Shown: positions 42,362 to 51,216 of the stretch, one piece after another
How positions within the stretch are numbered: the stretch's first letter is position 1
How the letters are laid out: every line of letters starts with the position of its first letter
Assembly: GCA_035940775.1 (NCBI GenBank)
Contig: DASZEN010000003.1
Span: 1 to 64,000 of the forward strand
DNA length: 64,000 nt
DNA from: DASQYE01 sp035940775
GTDB lineage: Bacteria; Acidobacteriota; Blastocatellia; Pyrinomonadales; Pyrinomonadaceae
Direction of reading: 5' to 3'
The notes under the pieces: model-generated
What the model saw: the letters and a program-made list of their open reading frames with translations, nothing else
What the model was told of the DNA's origin: nothing
Databases searched by the model: none
Program-made: the position numbers and the translations under genes

Positions 42362-45088
42362 TTAGTTAGCGGCTATGGGGAAGCGTTTGATCTCGGCGGG
42401 GATGACTACGACCGGAAGCTTTACGTCGGCGGTTTCGCTTCCGGCCTGGACTTTGATGGTGAGCGCGCCCGCAGCGGACTTTGTATTTTCGGGCAGCGTC
42501 TTTTCGTCAATCAGTAGGACGTGCTCGCCGGGCGGGAGGTCTCCGATAGTGAATACGCCGTTCTCATCCGTCAGCGTATCGCGCCCGCTGCCCGTGACGA
42601 TGCGTACTTCCGACAGAGGGCGCTCGTCTTCGTCCAACTGGCCGTCTCCATTTACGTCAAACCAGACTATACCGGAGAGTCTTCCGGTGCGTACCAATCT
42701 AAAATCGACTATCGAATCGCGGCCCGGCAGGAGCGTCACGGCTTGCTGCGGCCCGTCTAGAAGGGTCAGGTCGGCGCGCACCGAGAGCAAGTCCAGATAG
42801 ACCACATGATCGCCGACGTGAACCGTCTCTATCCGGAACAAGCCGTTCTCGTCCGTCGTGACGTAGCGATTTCCGTCCACCCGAACCTGCACGTTGGCCT
42901 GTGGCCGGTCAAAGTCCGGGTCATACCTTCCGTTGAGATTCGAGTCCTGGTAGACCCTGCCGTAAAAGGATCCGTATGAGTTCAGCTCGCTTGCGGAAGC
43001 GGAGCGCGCGGCCTCGGCGCGTCGCCCGCCGCGAAAGAGCGGCCCGCGCAAACTCACCAAAAGCTGCGGCCCCGTCTGGCTATGAAGATATGCGAACTGA
43101 AGCGTGTTCTGTCGCGGTAGGCTCACCGAAGCTGATAGTTTCTGAATCGTCGTCACGGGCGAGCTATCGTTGCGAAGATAGCCGAGGCCCGCGCCGAAGC
43201 TTAACCGCCGCGTGAAGAGAGCGGGCGTTTGCCAGTCAACCGTTCCGGCGAGCGCGCCACGGCTGCCGAAGGATTGGCTCAATTGGATGGTGCTCGATTC
43301 ACCGAGGCGACGGCTGGCGCTGAGTTGTGCGTTGACGAAAGCGGGCCCGACCGTCTTGCTTCTGGTCGCGTTCACGAATAGATGCCAGCGCGAAAACTCT
43401 TTGGTCATGCTCAGCAGCGTGAAAGCGCCGCTCCCGGATTGCGTCGTGCTGCTCTGCGTATGCGAGAGGAAGACGGAGGGCAGACCGGGCCTCGGCGTCA
43501 GGCTGACGGTCGCCGCTATGAAGCGGTCTCTTTGTCCGGGCGTGTCGGGCCGGGTAGAGGTGCTGGCGTTGAGCGTGGCGGTGAGCCACGGCTTCGCACG
43601 CCACGTCACACCACCCGCGATCAGGTTAACCGGAGCATAGGAGCCCGATTGCAGCCCTTGAAAGTTCGGGCTCGTATGAGCGTAGCGTCCCTGCACCGTC
43701 AGGTTATCCGTGACATTGAAGGAGCCCGATAGATCGACCGCGAGGCCCGTGCCGCTGCGGCGCGCGCCCTGATCCGTGCGCGCGAATTGGCCGAATCCGA
43801 CATCTCCCTGAAGCCAGGTTCGACGCGAAGAGTAACGGACGCTGCCCGTGACGAGCTGGCCGCTTCTGCCCGGACTGTTGAAGTACATCGCGCCCGAGGA
43901 GAAGAGCAGTTGGTTAGGACGAAAGGGATCGCGCACGGACGGGCCGAAGGTGACGTAGGCTCCGGCGACGGTGGTATCGTACAGGTTACGGTTCGGCGTG
44001 TAAGCCTGCTGTTGCGGTGTAGATGCGCCGTCGGGCAGGAGGGGCTGCTGCTGCTGAAAAGCGCCCGAAAGGGCGCGCCCGCCGAATGCCGTCAAGCGCA
44101 TGCCGCCTATGGGAATCTGGGCCAGCACGCCGCGCATCGCCGTGGACATGAAGAGCAGGTCTGTGCCCGTGCTGAAGTCGCCGCCCGTGAATCTTTGGCC
44201 GCCGGGCCGCTCGTATGTAAAGGTCGCGTTGCGCAGCGGGCCAAAGCCTGTGCCCGTGCCGCTGCCGGAATTGGTGACGAGGCTGAATCGCCCGTCGCCG
44301 ATCCTACCGGTCGAGCGAAACGTCAGGTTATGGACGAATGCGGACGGATACATATTGAAGTTGTAGTCATACTCCGCATCATAAAGCTCGAAGGTGGTGC
44401 GCACGGCTCCGGCCCTGACGGTTTCCGCGTGGACGGGGCCGCGCGTGATCTGTATGGCCCGAGTCCCTTCGTCCAGTCGTACGGAAACCTCAAGAAGCGC
44501 CGCGACGATCTCGACCGGCAGCATTAGCTCGTCCGGGTTCGGCGGGAAAATGATATCGGCCGTGTTCGAGAGGGCCAGTATTACAGAGCCGTTCTCGCGT
44601 ACCTGATTAAGCTCGGCGTTGAAGTCGGCGGCGATTCCGGTGCGCCGTAGCACCTCGACCGTGCGGGCCGACGCCCTGACCGTGATCGTGTCTCCGAGAG
44701 CGCGCGCCACGGCGACCACCGGCAGGAACATGCGTCCTCCGCGCTGCTGCGGAAAGCTGAACGGCCCCGCGAGCGTCCTGCCGTCAACGATGATCGTAGC
44801 GCCCTGCGCCGAAGCATCATTCGGTTCGGCACCTGCGGCGGCGAGCGCCGCCTTCGCCTCTGCCATCGGACGGGCGCGGCCCGCCAATAACGCTCCGCCG
44901 GTCGCTTTCACACGCACCCCGGGGCCCGAAACGTATCTTTCGCTTCTGCTCCGGGCCTTCCCTTCATTGGACAGGCGTGTGCCGATGGCGACGAGCGTCG
45001 TCACGGCGTTGGCGTAGATACGGCCGTCGGGCGACGCGAGCAACGCGCAGCTCACTCCGATACAGATGACGGCTCTTAACAGCTTCAT
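42362..45088 (-). CDS. Usher-like outer-membrane protein
   Basis: A 908-residue exported protein. After a signal peptide, residues about 95-220 resemble a copper-amine-oxidase N-terminal-like domain (TIIVDGRTLAGPFSF, MFLPVVAVARALGDT, LMLPVEIVAALLEVSV). A long beta-barrel follows (VHNLTFRSTGRIGDG, GQRFTGGDFSTGTDL, MSTAMRGVLAQIPIG). The end has two calcium-site-like beta domains, with DSNLNGRYDPDFD and DVNGDGQLDEDE. The order fits an outer-membrane usher with C-terminal plug-like domains, but it is not a standard usher. It is convergent with the subunit/chaperone operon and shares its upstream control sites. Confidence 0.65.
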   Translation of the reverse strand: MKLLRAVICIGVSCALLASPDGRIYANAVTTLVAIGTRLSNEGKARSRSERYVSGPGVRVKATGGALLAGRARPMAEAKAALAAAGAEPNDASAQGATIIVDGRTLAGPFSFPQQRGGRMFLPVVAVARALGDTITVRASARTVEVLRRTGIAADFNAELNQVRENGSVILALSNTADIIFPPNPDELMLPVEIVAALLEVSVRLDEGTRAIQITRGPVHAETVRAGAVRTTFELYDAEYDYNFNMYPSAFVHNLTFRSTGRIGDGRFSLVTNSGSGTGTGFGPLRNATFTYERPGGQRFTGGDFSTGTDLLFMSTAMRGVLAQIPIGGMRLTAFGGRALSGAFQQQQPLLPDGASTPQQQAYTPNRNLYDTTVAGAYVTFGPSVRDPFRPNQLLFSSGAMYFNSPGRSGQLVTGSVRYSSRRTWLQGDVGFGQFARTDQGARRSGTGLAVDLSGSFNVTDNLTVQGRYAHTSPNFQGLQSGSYAPVNLIAGGVTWRAKPWLTATLNASTSTRPDTPGQRDRFIAATVSLTPRPGLPSVFLSHTQSSTTQSGSGAFTLLSMTKEFSRWHLFVNATRSKTVGPAFVNAQLSASRRLGESSTIQLSQSFGSRGALAGTVDWQTPALFTRRLSFGAGLGYLRNDSSPVTTIQKLSASVSLPRQNTLQFAYLHSQTGPQLLVSLRGPLFRGGRRAEAARSASASELNSYGSFYGRVYQDSNLNGRYDPDFDRPQANVQVRVDGNRYVTTDENGLFRIETVHVGDHVVYLDLLSVRADLTLLDGPQQAVTLLPGRDSIVDFRLVRTGRLSGIVWFDVNGDGQLDEDERPLSEVRIVTGSGRDTLTDENGVFTIGDLPPGEHVLLIDEKTLPENTKSAAGALTIKVQAGSETADVKLPVVVIPAEIKRFPIAAN

Positions 45089-45225
45089 TGGGGCTTGCGA
45101 AATAGTGCGCTCGAAAACTTCTGATCTGTGCGCGGCGCGCTTCAGGGGGAGAAAGGTTTAGCGGCGGGTCTGGTCTTAGACTTTCGTGCTCTCTGTCTGA
45201 AGAGAGTTTCACCGCCCCTGGATAA

Positions 45226-45240
45226 ACAAGATGCGTGCCG
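45226..45240 (-). promoter_or_regulatory. Sigma-54-like promoter element
   Basis: On the minus strand, CGGCACG-CATC-TTGT. It has the same pattern and the same -12 deviation (GT for GC) as the element at 39454. It lies about 138 bp before the usher-like ATG and 117 bp after the palindrome pair. Confidence 0.5.
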
Positions 45241-45357
45241 CAGCCGGAGAGTTCGGGCGCGAGTATAAATGAGGAAAACAGGCGCTTTATAAGCCGAAGC
45301 GGGAATCGTAGCGCGGGAGACGAGAGCGCCCCTTCGCCTCGCCTGCCTTTCCTGGCC

Positions 45358-45389
45358 CGACGTTTTGTCAGCCCCCTGACTTTTTGTCA
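45358..45389 (-). promoter_or_regulatory. Tandem palindromic activator sites
   Basis: On the minus strand TGACAAAAAGTCA (45389-45377) and TGACAAAACGTCG (45370-45358), 19 bp apart. Pattern and spacing match those at 39300-39331. It suggests the same regulator acts on the usher gene and on the subunit operon. Confidence 0.6.
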
Positions 45390-45642
45390 GTCGCATCATG
45401 CGCGTGGCGCTGATTAAGGCTCAGGGGCCGGGCTTTTAAACTCATGTTCCGCAGATTCGTGTTCCGCACCGGGGGGCTGACACCGGGCGCGGGGCGCGCC
45501 GAATGTGCCTGCCATAAAGCGGTAAAGCCGATGTGACATAATCCGAGTCATTTAGGGCTATTTTTTTACGACCCGAGGGTGTACTACTTATCTACCGAAT
45601 CAGGAAGCGATACACACCAAACCACAGGAGGATTTCCCTACC

Positions 45643-46902
45643 ATGCAAACGATTTTCGATAGGGCGGCCAATCTGTTTGGCCCCTATGTTCCGGGTCTAC
45701 TTGGCGCTCTTGCGATTCTCATTATCGGGTGGATCGTGGCGTTGCTGCTTTCCGGCCTCGTGCGAAAGGGAGTACGACGCACGAACCTGGGCGCGCGCGT
45801 GTCGCGCTTCATCTCTGCCAGCGAGGCGACGGCGCGGCCCGCCGAGGCCGAGCGCTGGATCGCCAGGGCCGTCTTCTACATGATAATGCTCTTTGTGCTG
45901 GTCGCGTTCTTCCAGGCGTTGGGCCTGACGATTGCCAGCAATCCTCTGGGCCAATTCCTGACGCAGGTGTTCGGCTACGCGACGCGATTACTCGGCGCTC
46001 TTGTCCTGCTCATCATCGCCTGGATTCTGGCTTCGGCTCTGAGGTTCATCACAGTGCGAGCCTTGAGCGCGCGCAACATAGACGACCGCATCGGCGGCCT
46101 CTTCGCCACGCGGATCGAGGAAGGGCGCGTCTCTCTGGCCCAGACCTTCGGCGAAGTCGTCTACTGGCTGGTGCTCCTGCTCTTTCTGCCAGCCGTGCTG
46201 GGGACGCTCGGGCTCGAAGGCATACTCGTTCCCATTCAGGGGATGATTAATAAGATGCTCGCGGCCCTGCCGAACATCTTTGCCGCCGGGCTGCTCCTGA
46301 TTATCAGTTGGATCATCGCCCGCATTCTTCAAAGACTGCTGACCAATCTGCTGACGGGCGCGGGCTTCAATACCATTCTGGTTCGCCTCGGCCTCGCCAG
46401 AGATAAGACCGAGACGCGCCAGACGCCCGCCGAGATCGTCGGTTATCTGATACTGGTCGCGATCATGCTGTTTGCCAGCATAGAGGCCAGCCAGTTGCTC
46501 GGATTCCTCCTGCTCGCCGATCTGTTGACTCAGTTCACGGTCTTCATCGGGCGGGTGATTCTGGGGCTGATTATCTTCGCCATCGGCCTTTACCTTGCCA
46601 ACCTCGCGTACAACGTAGTGCGCACGAGCGCGACCTCCAATGCCGGTCTGCTGGCGGCGGCCGCGCGCGTTGCCATACTCGTACTGGCGGGCGCGATGGC
46701 CTTGAGGCAGGTCGGCGTCGCGGGCGAGATTATAAATCTGGCATTCGGGCTGCTACTGGGAGCGGTGGCCGTGGCGGTCGCGCTCGCTTTCGGCCTGGGC
46801 GGTCGTGAGACGGCGGCGCGAATCGTAGAGGAGTGGCGGCAGTCTATGAAATCCAGGGGTGCTATCGGCCCTTTGGAGAGAGAGGACGACGGGCTCCGCT
46901 AG
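45643..46902 (+). CDS. Mechanosensitive-channel-like membrane protein (TM-helix repeat)
   Basis: A 419-residue protein with many membrane helices in repeated pairs: LLGALAILIIGWIVALLLSGL, LLGALVLLIIAWILASALRF, LPNIFAAGLLLIISWIIARILQRL and YLILVAIMLFASIEASQLLG. The GWI/AWI/SWI-type start of each repeat is the hallmark of the conserved TM-helix repeat family related to MscS. The C-terminal ALAFGLGGRETAARIVEEW matches the family too. It lacks the full MscS beta domain. The start has AGGAGG 11 bases upstream. Likely a small-conductance stress channel, not proven. Confidence 0.82.
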   Translation: MQTIFDRAANLFGPYVPGLLGALAILIIGWIVALLLSGLVRKGVRRTNLGARVSRFISASEATARPAEAERWIARAVFYMIMLFVLVAFFQALGLTIASNPLGQFLTQVFGYATRLLGALVLLIIAWILASALRFITVRALSARNIDDRIGGLFATRIEEGRVSLAQTFGEVVYWLVLLLFLPAVLGTLGLEGILVPIQGMINKMLAALPNIFAAGLLLIISWIIARILQRLLTNLLTGAGFNTILVRLGLARDKTETRQTPAEIVGYLILVAIMLFASIEASQLLGFLLLADLLTQFTVFIGRVILGLIIFAIGLYLANLAYNVVRTSATSNAGLLAAAARVAILVLAGAMALRQVGVAGEIINLAFGLLLGAVAVAVALAFGLGGRETAARIVEEWRQSMKSRGAIGPLEREDDGLR

Positions 46903-46937
46903 GCTTGGTAGAGTTTTGGCGGGGGGCGGGCGCGTGG

Positions 46938-47678
46938 TTAATCCAGCAGCAGCTTGAGCAGCGAGCCCGCGACAGAGACGATGCCGCTCTCGGTCGCTTG
47001 CCGGTCATCGGCTGTGATGTGCGGGTAGTCCGTAGCGCCCGCTTTGGCGAGCTGTTCCTGGCGCAGGCGTCGCCGCTCGTCTTCGAGCTGTCGCTTCTCT
47101 CTGGCGCGTGCCGCTTCGAGACCGCCTCCGCGTATGAAGCCGACGATCTCCGCCAGCTCGTCGCGGTCGAACCATGTGCCGTGGCCTTTACAGATATCGA
47201 CGACCACTCCCGAGCAATGCGCGAAGTTGACGCGGTTCATCAACTGACCGCACTCCGGGCAGGGGATGTATCGCACTTTGGAGGTCGCCTCCCCGGAGCC
47301 CGCTTTTGCAGGAGCGGGCGAGGCTGACCCGAGCACGACCGCTTGTTGTTCACGGTCGGCGCAAATACGCTCGAAGGTCTCGACGTTCACCCAGAGGCCG
47401 CCGCAACGCGCGCACTCGCGCAGTTCGGCCTCGCCCAGGCGGAGCGGCGACATCTCTACGCGGCATCGCGGACAGCGGCGCGTGGCATCTGGGTTTAGCT
47501 CCTCGCGCGCCGTAGCCTGTGCGCCGCAGCGCGGGCAGTGTCGATTGCCCGTAAACATCATGCCGAAGCATGACGGGCACGCGACGGTCGCCAGTCGCGC
47601 GTCGCAAAACAGGCAACGGGTCGAAGCGGTCGAAGCGGCCGCTCCGCACATCGGACAATTGAGAGTTTCGGCTTGCAT
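46938..47678 (-). CDS. Zinc-ribbon protein (TFIIB-like)
   Basis: A 246-residue protein with up to five zinc-binding motifs: CPMCGAAASTASTRCLFCD, CPSCFGMMFTGNRHCPRCG, CPRCRVEMSPLRLGEAELRECARCG, and CPECGQLMNRVNFAHCSGVVVDICKGHGTWFDRDEL. The last resembles the zf-TFIIB family, with the conserved GxWFDxxEL. A charged coiled-coil tail (AREKRQLEDERRRLRQEQLAKAG) follows. The start at 47678 has an AAGGA upstream; an extended frame to 47810 lacks one. Function unknown, perhaps RNA or protein quality control. Confidence 0.8.
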   Translation of the reverse strand: MQAETLNCPMCGAAASTASTRCLFCDARLATVACPSCFGMMFTGNRHCPRCGAQATAREELNPDATRRCPRCRVEMSPLRLGEAELRECARCGGLWVNVETFERICADREQQAVVLGSASPAPAKAGSGEATSKVRYIPCPECGQLMNRVNFAHCSGVVVDICKGHGTWFDRDELAEIVGFIRGGGLEAARAREKRQLEDERRRLRQEQLAKAGATDYPHITADDRQATESGIVSVAGSLLKLLLD

Positions 47679-48044
47679 GGCAGAATCCTTTGATACTGTG
47701 AAGGGCGGATTACCGAGAGGTTTTGGACAGGGGCTTTTTTGGCGCGGGCGGATTCGCGGGCTTTTCCGCCGACCAATCAAGATTAGCATGAGGCGCGCCG
47801 CCATCGCCATCTAAATTCACGCGCCGCTGCCGGACAACTGCTGCTGCCGGACAAAAGGGCGGCCATAGGGACTCGCGCCGCCCACGCTGCTCTTCGGCTG
47901 AGAAGCAGAGCGACCTTCTTTTGAAAGCGGAGACGGCTTTGTGCGACGATGCTCTTTGAAGGGGACTGGCCCAACTGGACGAACCGGCGCGCGATATGCA
48001 ATGCTGAAGATAGCCTGAATACATTACATCGCGTGGAGGCTTTT
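47679..48044. other. Noncoding region before the basic secreted protein gene
   Basis: About 365 bp between divergent genes. Several frames are open by GC bias but none has a ribosome site or a convincing protein. No strong hairpin is seen. Confidence 0.35.
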
Positions 48045-48431
48045 ATGCGCAGACTTTTCGTCATCGGGCTCGCTTTGCTGTTCGCCCTGCCCTGCTGCTA
48101 CGCGGGCGGCCAGCGCCGGTGGAACGCGCACGCTCGCGCACTTGCGGCGCGGGAACAGGACGAGCAGGATCGCCGAGTGATGAGAGTGCCGGATAACGGG
48201 CGACGCCGCCGCGTGCGCGGCGAGTATCGCAGGCGTCGGAGAGCCGGTATCAAGAGCGCGTTTGCGCGCGCGGGCAGAGGCGCCGGGCGCGGCGGCAAAC
48301 GATTCGGCCAGAACATGGCTCGGGGACGGCCGGTTCGCGCCGGAAAGGAACTCGGCAAGGGAATGGGCACGTTCGGCAAACACACCGGCAAAGGCATAGC
48401 GCGCTCCGTCAGACGCGCCGTCACCCCATAG
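48045..48431 (+). CDS. Small, very basic secreted protein
   Basis: About 128 residues. A signal peptide (RRLFVIGLALLFALPCCYAGG) is followed by an Arg/Gly-rich mature part (RRRRRAGIKSAFARAGRGAGRG) ending in GKHTGKGIARSVRRA. It may bind a negatively charged surface such as DNA, cell wall or LPS, but no family is recognised. The ATG at 48045 has a GGAGG 6 bases upstream, which decides the start. The frame extends further upstream without a site. Confidence 0.65.
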   Translation: MRRLFVIGLALLFALPCCYAGGQRRWNAHARALAAREQDEQDRRVMRVPDNGRRRRVRGEYRRRRRAGIKSAFARAGRGAGRGGKRFGQNMARGRPVRAGKELGKGMGTFGKHTGKGIARSVRRAVTP

Positions 48432-48463
48432 TCGCATCCGAAAAATCCGGGTTTTAAATGGCA

Positions 48464-48523
48464 ATGACGAATCGCTTGATTGATAAACGTCAAACGCGTC
48501 TTATCAATCAAGCGATTCGTCGT
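48464..48523. terminator. Bidirectional terminator
   Basis: Arms 48466-48485 and 48502-48521 form a perfect 20-bp stem around a 16-nt loop, with a further A-T pair outside. It lies between the basic secreted protein gene and cydB, which converge. Confidence 0.75.
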
Positions 48524-48609
48524 TTCTGCGCTCCTTGAACCTGTAGACCCTTCCTTTAGTCTCAAGCCGGTTCCGGCTCGCCATAAAAACTTTCATCGCC
48601 TCGCGGCTC

Positions 48610-49629
48610 TCATCCCTCATCCTTTAATGACGCCAACCCGCCTTTGAAGACACGGAACAGATAGTAGAAAGATGGAAAGAGCAGGAGAGCGCCGAGGGCG
48701 AGCGCGCCGAGCAGCAATCGGAGCGTTGCGGGTGGCGCTGCCGCTGACTGAATCGTAATATCCGGCTCGACGATGTAAGGAAACTGCGCCAGGGCCCAAC
48801 CCCAAAGGATGAGCGTCACCTGAGCGGCGGCGCACACGCGCGCCAATCCGTAAGCGCGTTTCCATAACGCGGCGAATGCTGCAATCGCGCTGATGGCCGT
48901 CGCGAGGTGAAGCGGCACGGCCCAGGCGGAAGCGGACAACCCTGCGCGCACCTTCGGCGCGCCGCTCCCCGACAATAAGAACACCGCCAGCGCCAGCGCG
49001 GCGACAACCACGCCCGCCACAATAGCGCGTCGACGGAAATCCTCCTGCAAGAGCGTGTCTCTGGTTTCCAGCGTCAGATATACGGCGGCCAGAAAAGCGA
49101 ACAGGGCGAGCGCGAAGAATCCCACCGCGAGCGGAAACGGCGCGAGCCACGGGCGAACGAAACCGTTCGGAACAATGCCGTTCTCGAAACGGATCGAGCC
49201 GGACGCGATGCCGCCCAGAGTGATGCCGAGTAGAACCGGCGTAATGATGCTTGCGATGGAAAAGATGCGGCCCCAGCCGCGCTCCCGTTCGTCGCGCTTG
49301 ACATCATAGGTGCGGAAGGTGAAAGCGGAGCCGCGCAGAACTATGCCTATCAGAAGCAGCGTCAAAGGAATGTGCAGGGCCGTCGCGATAGCTGCGAACG
49401 CCACCGGAAAGCCCGTGAAGAGGATAACGACGACCAGTATGAGCCAGACGTGATTGGCCTCCCAGACGGGGCCTATGGCCTCCTCTATCAGCGCACGCTG
49501 CTTGAGGGCGCGTGGCCCCCGCGCGAACAGATCCCACACGCCGCCGCCGTAATCGGCTCCGCCCAGCAGCGCATAAAACGTCAGCGAAACGATCATCGCG
49601 CCCGCCGCGATCAGCTCAAGCGGCCACAT
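48610..49629 (-). CDS. cydB: Cytochrome bd oxidase subunit II
   Basis: A 339-residue integral membrane protein with about eight helices. The N-terminus LIAAGAMIVSLTFYALLGGADYGGGVWDLFARGP and the block IGPVWEANHVWLILVVVILFTGFP are diagnostic for CydB. Together with CydA it forms a quinol oxidase that reduces oxygen to water at high affinity. It overlaps cydA by 14 bp, so the two are translationally coupled. No CydX-like gene is recognisable downstream. Confidence 0.93.
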   Translation of the reverse strand: MWPLELIAAGAMIVSLTFYALLGGADYGGGVWDLFARGPRALKQRALIEEAIGPVWEANHVWLILVVVILFTGFPVAFAAIATALHIPLTLLLIGIVLRGSAFTFRTYDVKRDERERGWGRIFSIASIITPVLLGITLGGIASGSIRFENGIVPNGFVRPWLAPFPLAVGFFALALFAFLAAVYLTLETRDTLLQEDFRRRAIVAGVVVAALALAVFLLSGSGAPKVRAGLSASAWAVPLHLATAISAIAAFAALWKRAYGLARVCAAAQVTLILWGWALAQFPYIVEPDITIQSAAAPPATLRLLLGALALGALLLFPSFYYLFRVFKGGLASLKDEG

Positions 49630-50977
49630 GTTCAGGCTCCTCCTCCTCTTGCGCCGCTTCCTTACCGGATGCGAGGGGCACGCCGCGAGGGCTTGCCGCC
49701 ACCTGTCGAAACAGCAGCCAGACGACGACGGCTGACAGGAAGAGATAAAGCACGGTGAAGGTGAGGAAAGGGACTAAGAGTCCGGGCATGGGTGTGACGG
49801 CCTCGGCCGTTCGCATGATGCCGTAGATAATCCAGGGCTGGCGCCCGACCTCCGTCACAGTCCATCCCGCCTCGATGGCGATCATACCCGCCGGAGCAGC
49901 CAGCACAAGCGCGCGCAAAAACCACTTACCATCAGGCAGAGCGCGCCTGCGCCAGAAACCGTACGCGCCCCACAACGCCACGGCCATCATCAACGTGCCC
50001 GAAGCCACCATCAACTGAAAAGCCGCATGCACTATGGGAACGTGGGGCCACTCATCGCGCGGGAACGCATCCAGGCCCGTCACCTTCGCGTTCGGGTCGT
50101 GAAAGGCGAGCAGGCTCAGCCCGCGCGGAATCTCAATCGCATAGCGGGTCTCCGCTCTCTCTACGTCGGGGATGCCGCCGATGCGCAGCGGTGCGCCCGC
50201 TTCCGTTTTGAACTGTGCTTCGAGCGCGGCCAGCTTCGCGGGCTGTTGACGCGCGACGGCGCGCGCGCTGAGGTCTCCGCTGAGCGGCTGAAAGAGCGCC
50301 GCCGCGCCTCCGACCGTGAGCGCGATGGCGAGCGCCCGTCGGTGAAAGAGATTGGAGCGATCACGCCGAAGCTGGTAAGCGTGAATGCCTGCGACCGCGA
50401 AACCCGTCGCCGCATAAGCGGCGAGCGTCATGTGAAGCGTCTGCGATAGTGCCATCGGGTTGAGCATCGCCGCGACCGGATCGATATTGACGGGCTTGCC
50501 GTCAAGGATTTGGAATCCGACGGGGCTGTTCATCCATGCGTTGGCGATGACGACGAAGATGCCGGACAGAGCGCCGCTCAAGGCGACTATTGCGCCCGCC
50601 GCAAGATGCGCACGGGGCGCGACGCGCTTCCACCCGTAAAGATAGATTCCGAGAAAGATCGCCTCCGTGAAAAACGCGAAGCCTTCGAGCGAGAAGGGCA
50701 TGCCGATGATCGCGCCCGCGTATCCCATGAACTGCGGCCACAGCAACCCGAGTTCGAAAGAGAGCACAGTGCCCGACACCGCGCCGACCGCGAATAGTAT
50801 CGCCGTCCCCTTGGCCCAACGACGCGCCAATTCAAGATAGACATCCTCGCGCGTGCGTAAGTAAAGCCACTCGGCGATGACCATCAGAAGCGGCATCGCA
50901 ATCCCTATGGCCGCGAAAACGATATGAAAAGCCAGCGACATCGCCATCTGCGAGCGCGCCGCCAAAAGATCATTCAA
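49616..50977 (-). CDS. cydA: Cytochrome bd oxidase subunit I
   Basis: A 453-residue subunit carrying the hemes. His18 (SLAFHIVFA) and His182 (QTLHMTLAAYAATGF) fit heme ligands; Glu98 and Glu105 (PFSLEGFAFFTEAIFLG) fit the conserved proton-path Glu residues; GWTVTEVGRQPWIIYG is the GRQPW block. It is shorter than the 520-residue E. coli form, which points to the short Q-loop (cyanide-insensitive-type) class. The minus-strand start at 50977 precedes cydB directly. Confidence 0.95.
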   Translation of the reverse strand: MNDLLAARSQMAMSLAFHIVFAAIGIAMPLLMVIAEWLYLRTREDVYLELARRWAKGTAILFAVGAVSGTVLSFELGLLWPQFMGYAGAIIGMPFSLEGFAFFTEAIFLGIYLYGWKRVAPRAHLAAGAIVALSGALSGIFVVIANAWMNSPVGFQILDGKPVNIDPVAAMLNPMALSQTLHMTLAAYAATGFAVAGIHAYQLRRDRSNLFHRRALAIALTVGGAAALFQPLSGDLSARAVARQQPAKLAALEAQFKTEAGAPLRIGGIPDVERAETRYAIEIPRGLSLLAFHDPNAKVTGLDAFPRDEWPHVPIVHAAFQLMVASGTLMMAVALWGAYGFWRRRALPDGKWFLRALVLAAPAGMIAIEAGWTVTEVGRQPWIIYGIMRTAEAVTPMPGLLVPFLTFTVLYLFLSAVVVWLLFRQVAASPRGVPLASGKEAAQEEEEPEHVAA

Positions 50978-51216
50978 GGGTGGAGAACCTCTTTCGTTTG
51001 AAACTGCTGCACAAAATTATAGCACCGGGCAGAGCCGCCGTGTTTGAAGCAAGGTATGAATAATCAAGACGCAGTTATGAAGACCAACTAATAAGAGCCT
51101 CGGAGGTTGAGCGAGAGAGAGCGCGCGGCTTTCAAATCAGAAGCGCGCACCTCGTAAAAAGGGCGTGACCGTCTTTCTTCGACGATTGATGATTTACCAT
51201 TTCGCTTCGACCAATT

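Larger units (their letters stand above)
45089..45642. other. Noncoding divergent region
   Basis: About 550 bp between the usher-like gene and the channel gene. It holds a sigma-54-like element and a palindrome pair on the minus strand, described separately, and a run of T at 45560-45567. Two GTTCCGCA repeats occur near 45450-45470. No gene is seen. Confidence 0.5.

Noticed and set aside
48538..48599. A tiny frame downstream of cydB as a possible CydX
   Set aside because: The product (about 24 residues, charged) lacks the hydrophobic helix of CydX, and part of it lies in the terminator arm.
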